DNA of 64,000 bases from Marsupella aquatica (lineage: Eukaryota; Marchantiophyta): contig OZ316892.1 of NCBI GenBank assembly GCA_973895155.1, positions 24,614,001-24,678,000 on the forward strand, written 5' to 3'. The first letter of the stretch is position 1; every line of letters begins with the position of its first letter. Made by a program: the position numbers and the translations under genes. Under the pieces are notes generated by a model. It made no database searches, was not told where the DNA came from, and saw only the letters and a list, made by a program, of their open reading frames with translations. This document shows, piece by piece, positions 21,212 through 43,100 of the stretch.

Positions 21212-23361
21212 ATGGCATTAGAAGTTGCACGGGCCTCTCTAGTCTCCATTGAGTGGCCTCTGGAAGGTGAAAGAGCGCCGTCTATTCTCGAGACATTGGA
21301 GCACCTCCAGAGAACTCGAAAGGATGAGTTACCGAAAGAGTTGAGAGTGAACGAGGAAGACCGATCCACAATTGGGTATGATGATTGGAAGGACTTGTCA
21401 GAGATTCCTGTGATCGACCTCTCTCTGCTGCAGACTGATAGAGCGGTGAAACAACTACACAAAGCTGTGAGTGAATGGGGATTTTTCCACATTCTAAATC
21501 ACGGGATTCCATTGGAATTGATGCAAGAAGTTCAAGCTCAAGGATTGAAGTTCTTTGCGTTGCCCCCCGAAATTAAGAAGAAGGCTACACCAGAACCGGG
21601 GTGTAGTGTGGGGCTCAGTGTGGGGTACACGGGTGACAATAGTAAGAAGACCAGGTCGAACTTACACTGGGCAGAAAACCTCACTCTTAATTCATTGTTG
21701 GTGGACAGAACCGTCAGCAAAGTCTGGCCGGATGGTAACGAGGAATTCAGGTAAGATTCAGAACATTTGGTTCACTTTTACTCTCTAGCTGCACTTGCAA
21801 TTAATGCCGAGACTCCCTAAGGTCAGGCCACTACCATAAACAGCTTGTTGATGATCGATGAGAGACACAAGCATGAGGGACAGCATTTTGATGAACATGT
21901 TTATAGTGCTGCGAGACACAATTTTGACTGAAAGCTTGTTGATGAGGAGAGACATAAGTGATAACGTTGTTCCTTCAGACATACCGTGACCGAGTACAGC
22001 GCTGGTGTAGAGAGGGTTGGCAAGCAACTCCTTGAGCTGATAGCCGAAAGTTTGGGGCTTTCAACGGATTTCTTTGCTCAGCATTATCCATCGAAGGTAA
22101 ACACAGTCCGTTATAATTTATATCCGGCCTGTCCAACGCCGATGGAGTGTATGGGTGTTATGAGCCACACGGACCCAGGCTGCATAACTGTGCTGATGCT
22201 AGACAACGTTGGAGGGTTACAAATAGAGAAAGATGGTCAGTGGCTCGCAGTCAGGCCCATTGAAGGGTCCCTGGTCGTCAATATCGGGGATACTTTGCAT
22301 GTAAGTGAAGTCTTATGTCTTTTCAAGCATTTGATGTGAATGGATGATCTCAGCAAGCAATGTTGTTGTAAACAGCTTGACGTATAGCAAGTGGTCATCT
22401 GGTTACTTTGTTGTTGAAATTAGCCTAGACCGGCTAGGAATTGAACCTAGGACCTCCCGTATACATCGTAGTGCTCTACCACTGAGCTACAAGCCCTTCA
22501 TGCCTGCATCCCCCCTCGTCAGTTGAGTGAGGTTCATTTCCAACACCCTCCCTTGAGTATATTCATCACATCGGAAACTCCTGATCTTCGGAACTGATAC
22601 CATGTTGGAATTGTGCTCTACCACTGAGCTACAAGCCCTTCATGCCTGCATCCGTCATCAGTTGAGTGTGGTTCATTTTCAACACCCTCCCTTGAGCCAT
22701 CAGTTGAGTGTGGTTCATTTCCAACACCCTCCCTTGAGCCACATTCCACAAGAAACTCCTGATCTTTGGCTCTGATACCATGTCCGAATTGTCAACAGCA
22801 TGGACCGGCAGGAATTGAACGAACAGACAAGAGTTATCAGCAAAAGAGGGGTCGGAAATATGTGTTGCGGTGACCATGAACACCAAGCGAACTCAAGGTT
22901 ATGCCAGTTCTGGAGAAGATAACCAGCTTGGTTAATCATCGTGATCCAAGACATTTGCACTGGAAGCCCAAAGAGTAACAGAGCATGACTTAATCACAAG
23001 AAGCCCTTGCTCTGATTCATATCACCATCAAGAGTCATAAGTTATACAACAAAATCTACTATAACATATGCTGTCTGTCGCTGGTGGATATTGCAGGCAT
23101 GGAGCAACGGCATTTGCAGGAGTGTGTTGCATCGCGGAGTGGTCAACAAACAATTCCATCGTCTTTCAGTTGCTGCTTTCTTTGTACGTAGACGAAGACG
23201 TTCCCATATCTGCTCCAGAAGAGCTCATCGATGCCAACCACCCTCGACGATACAGGACAGTTACTGTCAGAGAGTATAGATCTCAATACCCGTCACGAGT
23301 TGAGGCGAAAAGGAGCAATGGAGAGTCTTTCCTTAAAGAAGCTTACAAGTTCGAGGAGTAG
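21212..23361 (+). CDS. 2-oxoglutarate/Fe(II)-dependent dioxygenase with a 1-nt frameshift
   Basis: Three exons: 21212-21750, 21979-22300 and 23097-23361. The ATG at 21212 has a strong context (taccATGG). The product is a plant DOXC-type 2OGD, which couples 2-oxoglutarate decarboxylation to oxidation of a small molecule in the cytosol. Landmarks are WGFFHILNHGIP (about 89-100), YNLYPACP, the iron ligands H243 and D245 (SHTDPG) and H299 (SVLHR), and the 2-oxoglutarate-binding R309-x-S311. Exon 3 is one base too long. After SVAAFF the homology passes to the next frame (DEDVPISAPEELIDANHP), within 23174-23183 at ctttctttg. Read literally, the protein ends at 23279 without its usual C-terminus. 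This may be a recent disabling insertion, a sequencing error or an allele. The substrate is unknown. Confidence 0.8.
22412..22820 (-). mobile_element. TRIM-type LTR retroelement cluster with tRNA-like LTR
   Basis: Read on the minus strand inside 2OGD intron 2. A complete 134-bp LTR (22545 down to 22412) starts TGTTGGAAATG and ends AATTTCAACA. Upstream of it are a purine tract AAGGGAGGG (22554-22546), an internal domain of only about 57 bp, and a primer-binding site TGGTATCAG (22602-22590). A second LTR copy (22684-22603) lacks box B and ends in TCCAACA. It is preceded by a 42-bp partial repeat starting at 22726, a second internal domain of about 54 bp, and a perfect TGGTATCAGAGCC (22780-22768). 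Next comes a truncated third LTR (from about 22820) that keeps box B. The primer site matches the 3' end of plant initiator-Met tRNA, as in copia elements. There is no coding capacity, so it is non-autonomous. Confidence 0.85.
22424..22497 (-). other. tRNA-like sequence with Pol III boxes A and B inside an LTR
   Basis: On the minus strand GGGCTTG is followed by TAGCTCAGTGGTAGAGC (box A, 22489-22473). Then comes an irregular anticodon-arm region with TGT or GTA in the loop, then CTAGG-TTCAATT-CCTAG, a perfect T-arm containing box B (22447-22437). The acceptor pairs only with G-T wobbles and one mismatch, and the anticodon stem is poor, so I do not call a working tRNA gene. The region lies inside the LTR. 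Confidence 0.75.
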
Positions 23362-25540
23362 ATCACGCACATCAAGTGAAGTAGCAGGGGAGGTCCAATT
23401 GGATATGGACAGTCAGGCTTCCAATGAAAGTCTGATACGACCAAGAACTCCAACAATGCCATGTGACGCTGTAATGCTTAATGTATGCTTAATGTATGTG
23501 TTATTGTAATGTTAGAGCAGAAGGTCAGCGAGAAATACCCTGTAACAAAACGTTTAGAAACTTTTTGTCACTCGAATATCAGATCAGCTTAGTGTTCAAC
23601 ACTTGGTTGAAATATTAGTCAAATATCAAACCCACATGCGCGTTTAAGCCGTTAGTGATATCTGCATTATAATTATATGTACGTGTGCCTTCATGATAGC
23701 CTGGTCGCACTCTTTTTTAATTTGGATTCCCCAAGCTATGTAATTTTATATCTATGGCGGATCACAATTTTGACTCTCAATTTTACTATAGCCATATGGT
23801 TCAGATCCATTATCAAGCGCCTCTCAGAGAACTGTCTTTGTTCCCTACATGTACAAAACTTAATCTTGATCCTCATTCAGAATAACTTGTATTCAGAACT
23901 GGTTGCAACTTTTACATGAAGATGTATTTGGCAAGAGTCTTGTTAACGCAGTCTGTACTAAACTTTATTGATGGGCGAACGACAGACAGAGAGAGTGGAT
24001 ACTCAACAAATTTGACTAGTCTTTCTGAGTAATCAGGTCATCATCGTGACAGTGCTCAAATCAAAATTGTTTCTCAATTGGAGTCGTGGAAGTTGCAAGG
24101 AACTTTCACAGAGTCTTTGGATAATTGTGAATACGTTGTCAATTGGTCAATGTTATCCTCTCGTCCCCGCTCTCATCCCATGTGGACTCTAGCTCTTTCC
24201 GTGTGCTACTGATATCTACAGTACTTGTTCTACTGTAGTTGTCTTGCTCTCTGTTGCTCAATCACATGCTGAACTCATTGGTGAGTGTGTCCAAAGGTGG
24301 TGGCATTGAGACCCTGCAGCTTTTGATTTCTACCAAATGTTGTGTACCTTCCCTTTTCCAAGGGTACCTTTTGCCTAATATCCTGTCTAATGGATCCAAA
24401 AGCTGAACTAATGACTAGGGGTCCTTAGTGCATAGCGGAACTAGTGCCCCTCAAAATCACCGTCCCTTAGGGTGACTCGAGCTTTGGAAGTCAACAGCAT
24501 CTTACAGTTAATAATTTGCTCCCTTAGGTTGACTTGAGCTTTGGAGGCCAACAGCATCTTACTAATAATTTGTGAACAGAAGCTAATGTCTAGTGTGAAG
24601 CCTGGAGACCATAACCACCAATAAGGACAAAACTGACAATGATTTTAAAAACAAAATTGACTCTAAATGAAGAAAGGGATCAAAGATGGACAAAAGTAAA
24701 ATTGACTCTAAATGAAGACAAAACTGAAATGAAGTTGAACAAAAAACAGAGATGAGGCAAAGTTGAACCGAAAATAACATAGAATCCTTCTCTTTTAAGA
24801 ATTTTTTTTGTTGTCTTCATATCTATTTCTGTTCTAGGAATGGGTGATCAGGCTAATAAAGCGTGATGGAATGTTACCGTCTAGAATGAAGCTTCTAGCT
24901 TTAACTCTCAATAAGGGACAAAAAGGACAGTCACTAATTAAGGACAAATTTGAAAATGAAGAGGGACAAAATGAGGCAAGAAAAATTACATACAGGGATG
25001 GGGCAAAGATGACAAGGAAATAGCATAGAATCTCATTTTTGTAAAATTCTTTTTATCTTCATCTCTATTTACTTTCAAGGAACAGGTATTTGGGATACTG
25101 GGAAGAATTTGAAACTGCACCCTTTGGTCATTTCTCTAGAGCAACCTTCTTCATGAATGGAATAACAGGGGGCAACGATTGCTTGCATTGTCAGACAAGA
25201 GATGAACAGATAGTACTTAGATTGTGGCTGGTATGATTGGAGGTCAATCTACTGCCTGAAGCTATTCAGAAGTTCTGTGGGCACTCTGAAAGTTGAACAG
25301 CTACAAGGGCCTCTCTCTAAGTGCACTACATAAGTGCAAAACTTGGCTAATTTCAAGGTGTCCCCTCTGCCCTTTTTCTCTCAACCAATTTGGATATTAA
25401 ATCACATCAACCCTTTACAAGCTACAGGTTCCTATAGCTGCCATTCTGAGTAGCTTCTTCATGAAATTGTGAAGCAAACTGGCAGGGTAGAGGAGGATAT
25501 GAGTGGAACGCATAAAAATGGGGAGATCTTGGACACTCCC
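23362..25540. repeat. Intergenic with diverged tandem repeats
   Basis: No gene is seen. A 57-bp unit (tcccttagg-tgact-gagctttgga) starts at 24463 and again at 24520. The phrase aaaattgactctaaatgaaga recurs near 24651 and 24698. A longer worn repeat pairs about 24735-24845 with 24990-25090 (gcaaag...atagcatagaatc...tcttcat-tctattt). The segment 25310-25370 shares a phrase with 44290-44360. Confidence 0.55.
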
Positions 25541-25554
25541 CCCTTATACATGGC

Positions 25555-25619
25555 CAGGGGTGATTTAAGAAGGGTCCACTGAACAACAAATATATGGGAC
25601 CCTTCTTAAATCACCCCTG
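25555..25619. repeat. Perfect inverted repeat, 23-bp arms, 19-nt loop
   Basis: The left arm at 25555-25577 (c-aggggtgatttaagaagggtcc) is an exact reverse complement of the right arm at 25597-25619, with a 19-nt loop between. It would form a strong hairpin in DNA or in RNA from either strand. It could be a MITE relic, a small-RNA precursor or a terminator-like structure. Confidence 0.9.
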
Positions 25620-26850
25620 TTTATGCACAATTACTGGTAAGCGGATAATTCCTTTGAGTTACACTTATTGATAAGTGAAAGTCCTTTTTACACATAGTAA
25701 ACTTTGCAGTTGTGAGGTTTGGAAAGCCTGATCACCTGCCTCTCCCTCCTCGTCACCTGCCTCATCTGGCAAATTTGGATTGGGATTTCCTGAATAACGA
25801 AAATGCACTAAAATGAAAATTGAACCCCGACTGACATACTCTTTTAAGATTGAATGTTTACTTCAAGAAGATTCTCAGTATCTTGGTATAATTGACTTTT
25901 CTATGCATTCAATAGTTTTAAAACTTATAAAACAAGAATAAACTTACAAATGCAAGAATAATATTTTGGAAAAATTATGCTCCCCTGGACATAGAGCCCG
26001 TGAACCATCCAACCCCATGGACACTTTTACACTTTGACTCATTGACACCCTTCTCATTCCAAAATAGTTTTGAACAGCAACATTTGACCTTCAATGTCTC
26101 ACTTGATTTCCACTTGAATGGGCTCTTCTTGGGCTTGATAGAAGCCTCTAGAAAAGATCTTCCCAACTAGTCTACTGTAGTATCTCTAGTTTCCATTGTT
26201 AAGGACCAAGCATTGTAAACTTCTAAAGAATATTCTATCACTTACTGTCAACACTGCTATTCTGAAAGTAGCTAGTTGTGATATTCAATATGTCACCGAA
26301 CATCCAACTGAATCTGATTTGTGTTTTGCGAGCGTTAGGAACTGCATGGAATCATCTTTACAACCAGCTTAATTGAGGGACCTACAAATTTTGAAGGAGA
26401 CTGTCTCATTTTCTTGCCATATTTCACTCCTTGGTGTAATATGTACTATATGACCTTAAAACAGGTTTTGCTGCAATCCATCGAGGTTGCAAAAGTCCAT
26501 CTGAGCATTTTGGAAAACATGGAGGTCCATCCAGAAATGAGAAATAATTCATGTAACTGGGATGGCACTACATATATAGTAAAATGCTGGTAACATGGTG
26601 TTGTGGGCATAATAAAACAAGGGCTATATCTCAAGATATGGAGGGCTATTATTGGCCATAATGCCCTAATTAAGGGGCATTAACACACTGAAAGGCCTTA
26701 TAGATTGTTATTTTTATAATCTTTAATAATCTTCAGCGTCGGCACGGTCAGAAGCACAAGAGAAGTTTCACAGTATCCCTATCCAAATCTGGACTGTCCA
26801 TTCTTCTCTATAAAATTAAACCAAAAATTTCAAAGAAACAGTCCATGAAA
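25620..26850. other. Intergenic, no gene seen
   Basis: A+T-rich sequence with short frames only. I see no protein similarity, promoter or repeat beyond single-copy low-complexity runs. Confidence 0.5.
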
Positions 26851-29177
26851 GGCATTAACGTATCCAACAGCTCTGGAAAGCGAGCGTCCTCAGCGGGGTG
26901 ATCGTGGCCGTAGACTCGATAGTCAGTACCCAACGATGCACCGTCGTCCGTCGACCTGACCGTCGCATGACCGTCGCCTCTCCGTCCTCGCAGAGCTCGT
27001 TTTCCTTTTCCTTTCGTCGCACAAACAGAGTGTAAAGCAGAAGACGGGATTCGAGTGATTCGATTACTTTTGTTGCTCTGTTCGGCTCTGTTCGCCTCTG
27101 CTCACCTCTGCTCGCCTCTGCTCTTTTCTGTCGACCACCAGGCAATCCAGCCTTTGTGGAGACCTCGGCTTCGACCAGCTTTTCTGTTGCGGTGAGCTTT
27201 GGACGTCAATCAGTCATCGAGTGATGCAATTCTCAGTGGAGACTTCAGAATCGAGCTTGTCCCCTGTCCTTTTTTGGTCAATTTAAGCTGTGAAATGTTT
27301 GTTGCGGGAAGGTGCATTGATCCAGGTCGTGGACAAAGATTCCGGAAAAGTGAACTGTGCCACCTAAACGGAGTACAGTGTCTTTTCATCTACCGTGTCC
27401 GGAGTAGGCGATCGCACTGGCTTTCGGGAGTGGAGTATCAGAGGACCGTGCCGACGCTGATGATTCTGCTTCAGCTTCAGAAAAATGGAGTGGAGATGAG
27501 AGGAGCGAAGCAGAGATGGGAGGAGTGCTTGTAACTTGAGGCAGGAAAGGGTGGTTTCGGCATGTGATTCTCTGCTACTTCTTCCGAGTATCGGGAAGAG
27601 AGGAGAGGGAGGATAGGTGCGCTGGTGATGATTGAACTTCCTGTCACCTGTGTTTAAGACCGCGGACCAAAAGGTGTGCTCCGCTGAATGGGGGATTGTC
27701 TAAAGTGGAGTGGAGTGGAGGCAAATTTTGATTGCGAACTGCACACGGGACGCGATTCCAAGGTTTTATACAGGTGTGGTCAAGAAGATGGACAATCGGA
27801 ATTGCGCGAGCAGTGGTGTGATGAGCGGGCAGCGGTTGGAGGTGACTGAGAAATGCATGTTGAGAGGGACGAGGGAGGAAGGAACAAAGGAAGCGTCATG
27901 ATAGAGGAGCGAGCCCTCAAGACTCAGGATGGAAAGAATGGGAGTCTGAATTTTAGCTCATCTTTGAGGGAGTGAGGGTGATGGATGTGTGAGATTGAAT
28001 TGGGAACGAAGAACATTGGACGAAGTCGAGATAAGTTGGACAGGAACCGGGTCGCTGGAGCTGTCCACTCCTACACCTGAAGTGCTTCTTCTGATGGTCA
28101 CTTCTCGTTTTTTTGAGGTGTCAATTACGAAGGTCAGCTTTACTCTTCAGCTTTTGAGTTTTTCTTCATTTGCACATTATGATGTCCGCGTTCATGTCTG
28201 TCCCTGCGCGCTTTGGACCTTTGAAGTTGCCGGCGAAGTTCAGCGGTCTGAGGCACTTCACGCTCCTCTGCAGCAGTAATGCTTTCGAACCAAATTAGGC
28301 GAAAACCCGAATGATTGAAAAGAAGTGAACTCCAGAGAAGCACGTTCGTAGGTGCCCCCTCGCTGCCTTTCAGATAGTACTCCCGTAGACTTGCAATGGA
28401 AAGAGTAACACCCATTTATAGAATTCTCAACGTCCTTATGTCTAACTTAGCACAATCATAGTACTCGAAGCTGGAACTTTGGGCTCGGCATTGACTTTCC
28501 TGATAAAAAGAACTTTACCAATCAATGATATCGGAGTCAGAATACTTTTTGCCGTCCAATTCAGTTTTGAACACGCTGATTTAAGCCATGCAGTATCAGG
28601 CGCAAATCTTGGTACCCCCGGAGGATATCTCGACAGAGTCAACGCAGGGACGGATTGGATACTGACCTTTCAAAATTTTGTGAATCAAAACCAATGCTTT
28701 GCTGGAATAGAACTATATTTGCAGGAAATAGGCATGGTTGTAGTATGTATATCAGTCTCCCCAAACCACAGAAATTCAGATCTCCTCGTACCACAATTTG
28801 AGTAGTGGCATTGCGATCGACCACTTTTATATACTTAAGGACCAAAAAATGTTGCAGCCGTCTAGGTCTTTGTACGAGTCTAATTGGAAAGCTTCGAAAT
28901 GTGCAGGAGGTAAACTCACAATTTGATTCAGGCAAGCTTTCCAGGAAGGTCTGCTCTCATGATGATTGACAACGTAGACTTTTTCATCGTCCACGGAAAC
29001 ATCGTGGGCGGTGGAAGCCAAGCTGGAACTCCATGCTGTCCTATTTCATATGGGACTTACCTTCAGAATGACGATAGGCAGTTTTCGGCACAATTTTTAT
29101 CATCGCTCTGAGGCGGGTGGCCAGGATTGTGATTGCGACACACGTTTTTGAGAAAGTCCTCATGTAGGAAGGGCACA
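26850..29177 (+). other. Upstream region of the FAN-like gene, GC-richer patches, no CDS
   Basis: Base composition changes near 26880. Short repeats occur (ccgtcg near 26940-26975; ctctgttcg/cctctgctc at 27077-27125), and several GT/AG signals follow. This fits a promoter and a 5' leader with non-coding exons for the gene starting at 29178, but no exon can be fixed without transcripts. Frames here match nothing I know. Just before the start codon lies an AUG directly followed by a stop (29162-29167, atgtag). Confidence 0.4.
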
Positions 29178-38185
<9,008 letters not shown>

Positions 38186-39800
38186 GCAATTCATTATTAG
38201 GATCGGCATGTTATTCGCCGAACTCTTGGAGCACCTCCGTCGAAGAAGTGATCCCCATCTTTGTTCAGACCTCGAACTCTATAATCCAACTAGAGGATTA
38301 TATTTGTCCATAGATAAGGAGGAAGTCTGTGCTTGTGGAGAAGTCTCCCTTGTTAATCTCAATCATTCTCAGTGTTCTGATCCCGACCTGTAACATATAA
38401 AATATTGAAATTGAGGTGCATAAGCTGTTCCATCGGCAGTAAGGTGGTGGTCGGTTTCCTACTCCCTTTTAGATTCTCACGTGGCCACATGAGGGAGAGA
38501 TGTAACACAATTACCATAAAGAGGGTACTTCTCTGATTCCTGGCTGGCGGATTCGGCACCTGTCATTAGAATACCAATGTCGCAATGAATGAGGACATTC
38601 TTTCTGTCCCCGGCCTAACAAGTACTTTTTTCATATATGCAGTACTGATAATTGTGTGCAGTATACTTAGGCATGGATCCTAAAACGAAGGTGATTTTCC
38701 ATCCAAAATTTTCTAGGACGAACATGGAAGCCCGTTCGTCAAAGAATGCTGCGGCATGGATTGTAGAGCGAAGGTCCTTCAAATTTCCAGGACGCCAGTT
38801 GGTTCTACTGCACGTCCCCTTGTGAAGTGTGGCTGCGTGCATGTCTAATGTAAATTGTGTGCCCAATCCATGGATGCTACCTGTTATGATCCTCTCCAGT
38901 CCTTCATTCCCGCAGCGTGGCGATGTTGTGGCCTCAATCATGTGTCCTAAATTGAAGAGCAAAAGCCGCTGTTAATCATCTCAAATGAATCATTTCTCTT
39001 GGGATCTACTTTTGTAATGGGCAATCGAAATGAAGTACAGTAGATGTGGATTTTCTTAATCCTTTGTCTTAGGAACTTTCTTTTGCAATGGGCAGTCAGA
39101 TGACGTGATGGATGGACCACCACATGTGAGCCAAGGAGTGAAGGACTAAGGACAACCAAAAATGTGAGCACTCATACAAGGAAAAAGTGTTAGTTCAGTA
39201 AAACCATGTCTCAAAATGGTTCATGTGGGTTTAATTTTACTTTCTGGTGCATGTGGGTTTTGATAGTCTGTAGGAGCATCTTGTCTACGTTGTGGTTTAT
39301 GGAAGCTTCCACCTAGGCTCTACTGGACCTTTGTGGTAAATCTGGTGACAAATCATTGGAGGTTCCCCCTTGCTACACGTGATGCAGCGGAGACATGTTC
39401 CTTGAGATATGTGGAATGTTGGCACTATGATATCTCGCATGACTTCTGGTTGTGCCCACAAACACAGGAAATCCAGGATAGCGCATGTTCATCTTGGAAC
39501 ATGGCTATGTTCATCCTGGATTAAACATGTCAGTTCCAGACTTGGTGAGACGGAATCCGAGCTGCCACAATTTGGCAATCTGAAACATGGCTTAGTAGAC
39601 CTTCTTGGAAAACTTTCAAACCAAAAGCAAAACCAAACCAGATTTAAGAGTACTCCTTAAATGTAACAAGATCTGGCAGTGCAGATGTGTGAGACAATCA
39701 TCTCCCTTGCATATTTCCCACCCTCATAAAAGTATCTCTAGTGGTGGGGTCAAGTGAGCCTGTAACGGCTAAAAAGAGCATATAATGGCTAATTTTGGAA
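38186..39800. other. 3' flank of the FAN-like gene, no gene seen
   Basis: Probable 3' UTR followed by intergenic DNA. Frames are short and show no known domain. A small doubled phrase (gtgcatgtgggtttt / catgtgggtttaatttt) occurs near 39225-39260. Confidence 0.5.
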
Positions 39801-39879
39801 GGAAGCCCATATCTCTAAATAAATGGCAGCCAACCCCTTTTTTCACAACCCTGGATGCCATATCTGTCAGAAATGGCAG

Positions 39880-40110
39880 TTGGGATTGAGTGAATCCCTT
39901 TCTTCTGGCCTATATTGCCATCTATGTTTGAGATAGTACTTATCCTGGCCTGTATTGCAATCTATGTTTGAGATTCCACCACATGTCACAAGATTTTGAA
40001 TCTGGATATGAGGCCACATTGTTTTGGAGGCGATAGAGGTCGACCACATGTCACAAGATTCTGCGGTCGACACATGTCACAAGAATCTGGATATGCTAAA
40101 AAAATTGAAT
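39880..40110. repeat. Short direct repeats (CATGTCACAAGA and ATTGCcATCTATGTTTGAGAT)
   Basis: The phrase ggcct(a/g)tattgc(c/a)atctatgtttgagat occurs twice near 39906 and 39946. The phrase cacatgtcacaaga occurs three times near 39982, 40043 and 40072. They are close but not in a regular array. Confidence 0.7.
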
Positions 40111-43100
40111 GTGGGTGTGACAACACATCACTTTGGAGAGGATAGAAGTCAAAGAAGAGGGAATAGGTTGTGAATAAATCCAAGATGGGAGCTCTCTAAT
40201 TTGGATGCCTCCAAATGATGGGCAAAATTCACCCATAAACCCTTCGAGATAAGTCTCTAAGTAATTACCACCTCTTGCATCCACTATCCGACCGCTCAAG
40301 GTTGCTAGTCATGTGTCACATATTGAATGTGAAGATACAAGTGTGATTGTCTCTACTGTCTGTATGCACATAACATGACAGTTTACAGTGCAGGTACCTA
40401 AATAAACAAAATGATGCCTACAAAATGGTCCAACTGCATTGGCAGTAAATGCACTCAGTGGCAAGGGGGAGGTCTTGAGTCCAAATCTCTTTTATAATTT
40501 GGAGACTTTTGCACATACTCTAGCCAAAGTGGAGTACTCAAAAGCTCTAATTCACATTTCAGCTTTTGACTACCTGAACAATGAGGGACATGCCATACAT
40601 GAGAGTCTACTGGGAAAGTTAGAAAGTTAGAAAGTTTGAGGGTTGTTAAGCCATAAACTTTTCCCCACGGTCTACTAAGCCATTGTCTGTGGGATGGGTT
40701 GACATAGCGGCTGCCATTCTCCCTAATCAATGAATGAGGCTGCATTACTTCATGAACAATGAATGAACAATGGTTTGAAACGGATATGTTTGCTTTCTAT
40801 TACGTCAGTGTGGATCTTGTGTCACTAGTTCGGGCTTTTCTCCTACAAATGGAGTACAATTGCAACATTCGAAGTTCAGCTTTTTCAGAAGGTCTAGGTC
40901 CAATCCCCCAGGAGAATTGTTCCTCTGTCCAATATTCTTTCTCGCCCTTGCCCTCTTTCTTGTGGGGTAGAGAGGTCCTTTATTGGCCTCGAATTTTCTG
41001 TATCTATAGTCTCAGTAGGTATATGGTTGGCGAAGTGGTTGGGTCCTTCACAATTCCAATGGGCTTTTCCTAAAGTGGAAGTAGTGTGCACCTTTTTCTG
41101 CTTCAATGTTAGCACCCTATTTGCTCACTTTTCGCTCACTTTTCGCTTCTTCTTCTTCTTTAAACCAGAAAGCTCTTTCATTGCAAGACGACAGGTGAAA
41201 CAAGCGCACGCGACCGAGAGTATCCCTTTCCCTTTTGCTTTTTCTAGTTTCTTCCTTTTGGCACGGAGTTAAAGCAATTTGGTTTTTTTCTCCCCTGCTT
41301 TTTGTAATAATTTCATCTGATACATGGGGGAGAGCAATTTGATGCCATATTTCATTTGTGATGAAATGCAACGAAATATCCAAAGAAAGACTTGATGGGG
41401 CCTATGAGGGGAAAAAACCCCAACAAGGCCGTGTCTTTTGAAAGGGACTTGCTGCCCCCTTCCCTGCCACCCCTGTGGAGCTCCTGCTGTGTTAACAGCC
41501 CTATTGTGAGCAAATTGTGGTGGTCTGCTGCAGCAGCCTTATGGATCCACAGCATGAACTCGCATTTTTCTGCGTGGATCTTGCCACTAAGCTCCTGGAA
41601 TCCGCATTTTGTCTGAATGATTTTGGCCACACTTCCCGGTCTGCCAAGATGCTACATGCACCTGCAAGACACACAAAGCTGCAGCAATTGTGCAGCAACC
41701 TTGTGTGCCTGATTGCCGGGTTGGGGCAGTATTTGCTTGGTCAAATGGGGAGGTACTTTCAGGGAGACTTTACGAGCACAGCCTTGCAGGGATGGGTTGT
41801 TGCACTGTGAGTTCAAGCATTATATATTGTCTCAAAGCAAGGGGGTATGTTAGAGATATTGGCCTCTGTAAAATTATATCATCAGTTATATCAAGTTCAT
41901 GAATCAATTGATATCAATTATCATATCATCTCGGAGAGAAAGTGTAGATGTTGTGATGTAAAACAAATTTAAAATATTTTTAACATTGAAATTTGACATA
42001 TTGAACTTTTTCTACTTACTTGTCATGTGTTGCATTTGTACCATATGGACACTAATGTCGGTGAGGCGAGCCAAAGCTGACCAATATCCATACCAAATGG
42101 ACATAGAATATGACCCAAAAAAAAAAAAAAAACTTGAATTGTTTTGGGGGAAATGTTGAGTTTTGATGTGGAACCTGCAACAGCACCCTGGCCGTGGCGC
42201 TTGCAACTGGGTTATAACTAAAGAAGGGGCTCCATAAGGGTTGCAGGGACGGATCCCAACAAGGTCATTTTTTAAGGCTGCGCTTTGTGAGGGGTTTTAT
42301 TTCCCCATCAAGTAATTTGTTGACCAAATATCTAAAGTGAAAGTTTGCAACTCTGGTTGGTTGAGATTCCTTGCTCATATACAAATGACCATAGCATATG
42401 AGTTGGTGTACGAGTTATCCAATTTTGGCCATACAGTGCAAAAGGGAAGCTTTTTTATGCAAGAGATCTGTCTTAGATAATCTTTGCCCCCCTATGAAGA
42501 TATCTTTGTGCCAAAGTATTGCTAAGGTTGGAGGTTTGCATAGGGAGGTAGGTGACCAAGCATCATCATAATGGTTAGCGTGACTGGAGAAGGATGGGTG
42601 TTGATAGTCTAGAGAACTACAAAGGGCAATCTGGAAGCAACAAAAGGCCTACTCATGGTACATAATTTCTCACATGAGGCCATAAAGCGGGGCAAAAAAG
42701 CACACAAAGAGCCCCGTGCATGCAGTAGACGCAACAATTGCCAATTATCAAAGTATATGAGGTGGTCTGATGAGAGTCTGGCAAGAGTCCACTTGCAAAG
42801 GAGACTACTATTGTCAAAGTCTATTTGGTGAGAAGGGTGTGTGACTAAGAGTCCCATGCAAAAGGAGGAGTTTGCAACTCAGTCTCTTTCTAGTGGAGGC
42901 AGCTGCCTTTTGCTCTCTAGCTTTAAGAATTCAAAACGCTGAAAGAACTCTCAAGTTAGGTTGAGTTTGATCCAGTTTAGTTGTTCACCAACATTCCTGC
43001 CAAAGGAGCCACGTGATAGCAACATTCTTCTGATAACAAGTTCAAATGAATGGATGGTAAGAGCAAGAATAGATTCCATGATAAAAGGGAAGCATGGAAT

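Noticed and set aside
22424-22497. A functional tRNA gene
   Set aside because: Acceptor stem needs several G-T pairs and a mismatch, the anticodon stem is poor, and the sequence sits within an LTR with TG...CA ends.
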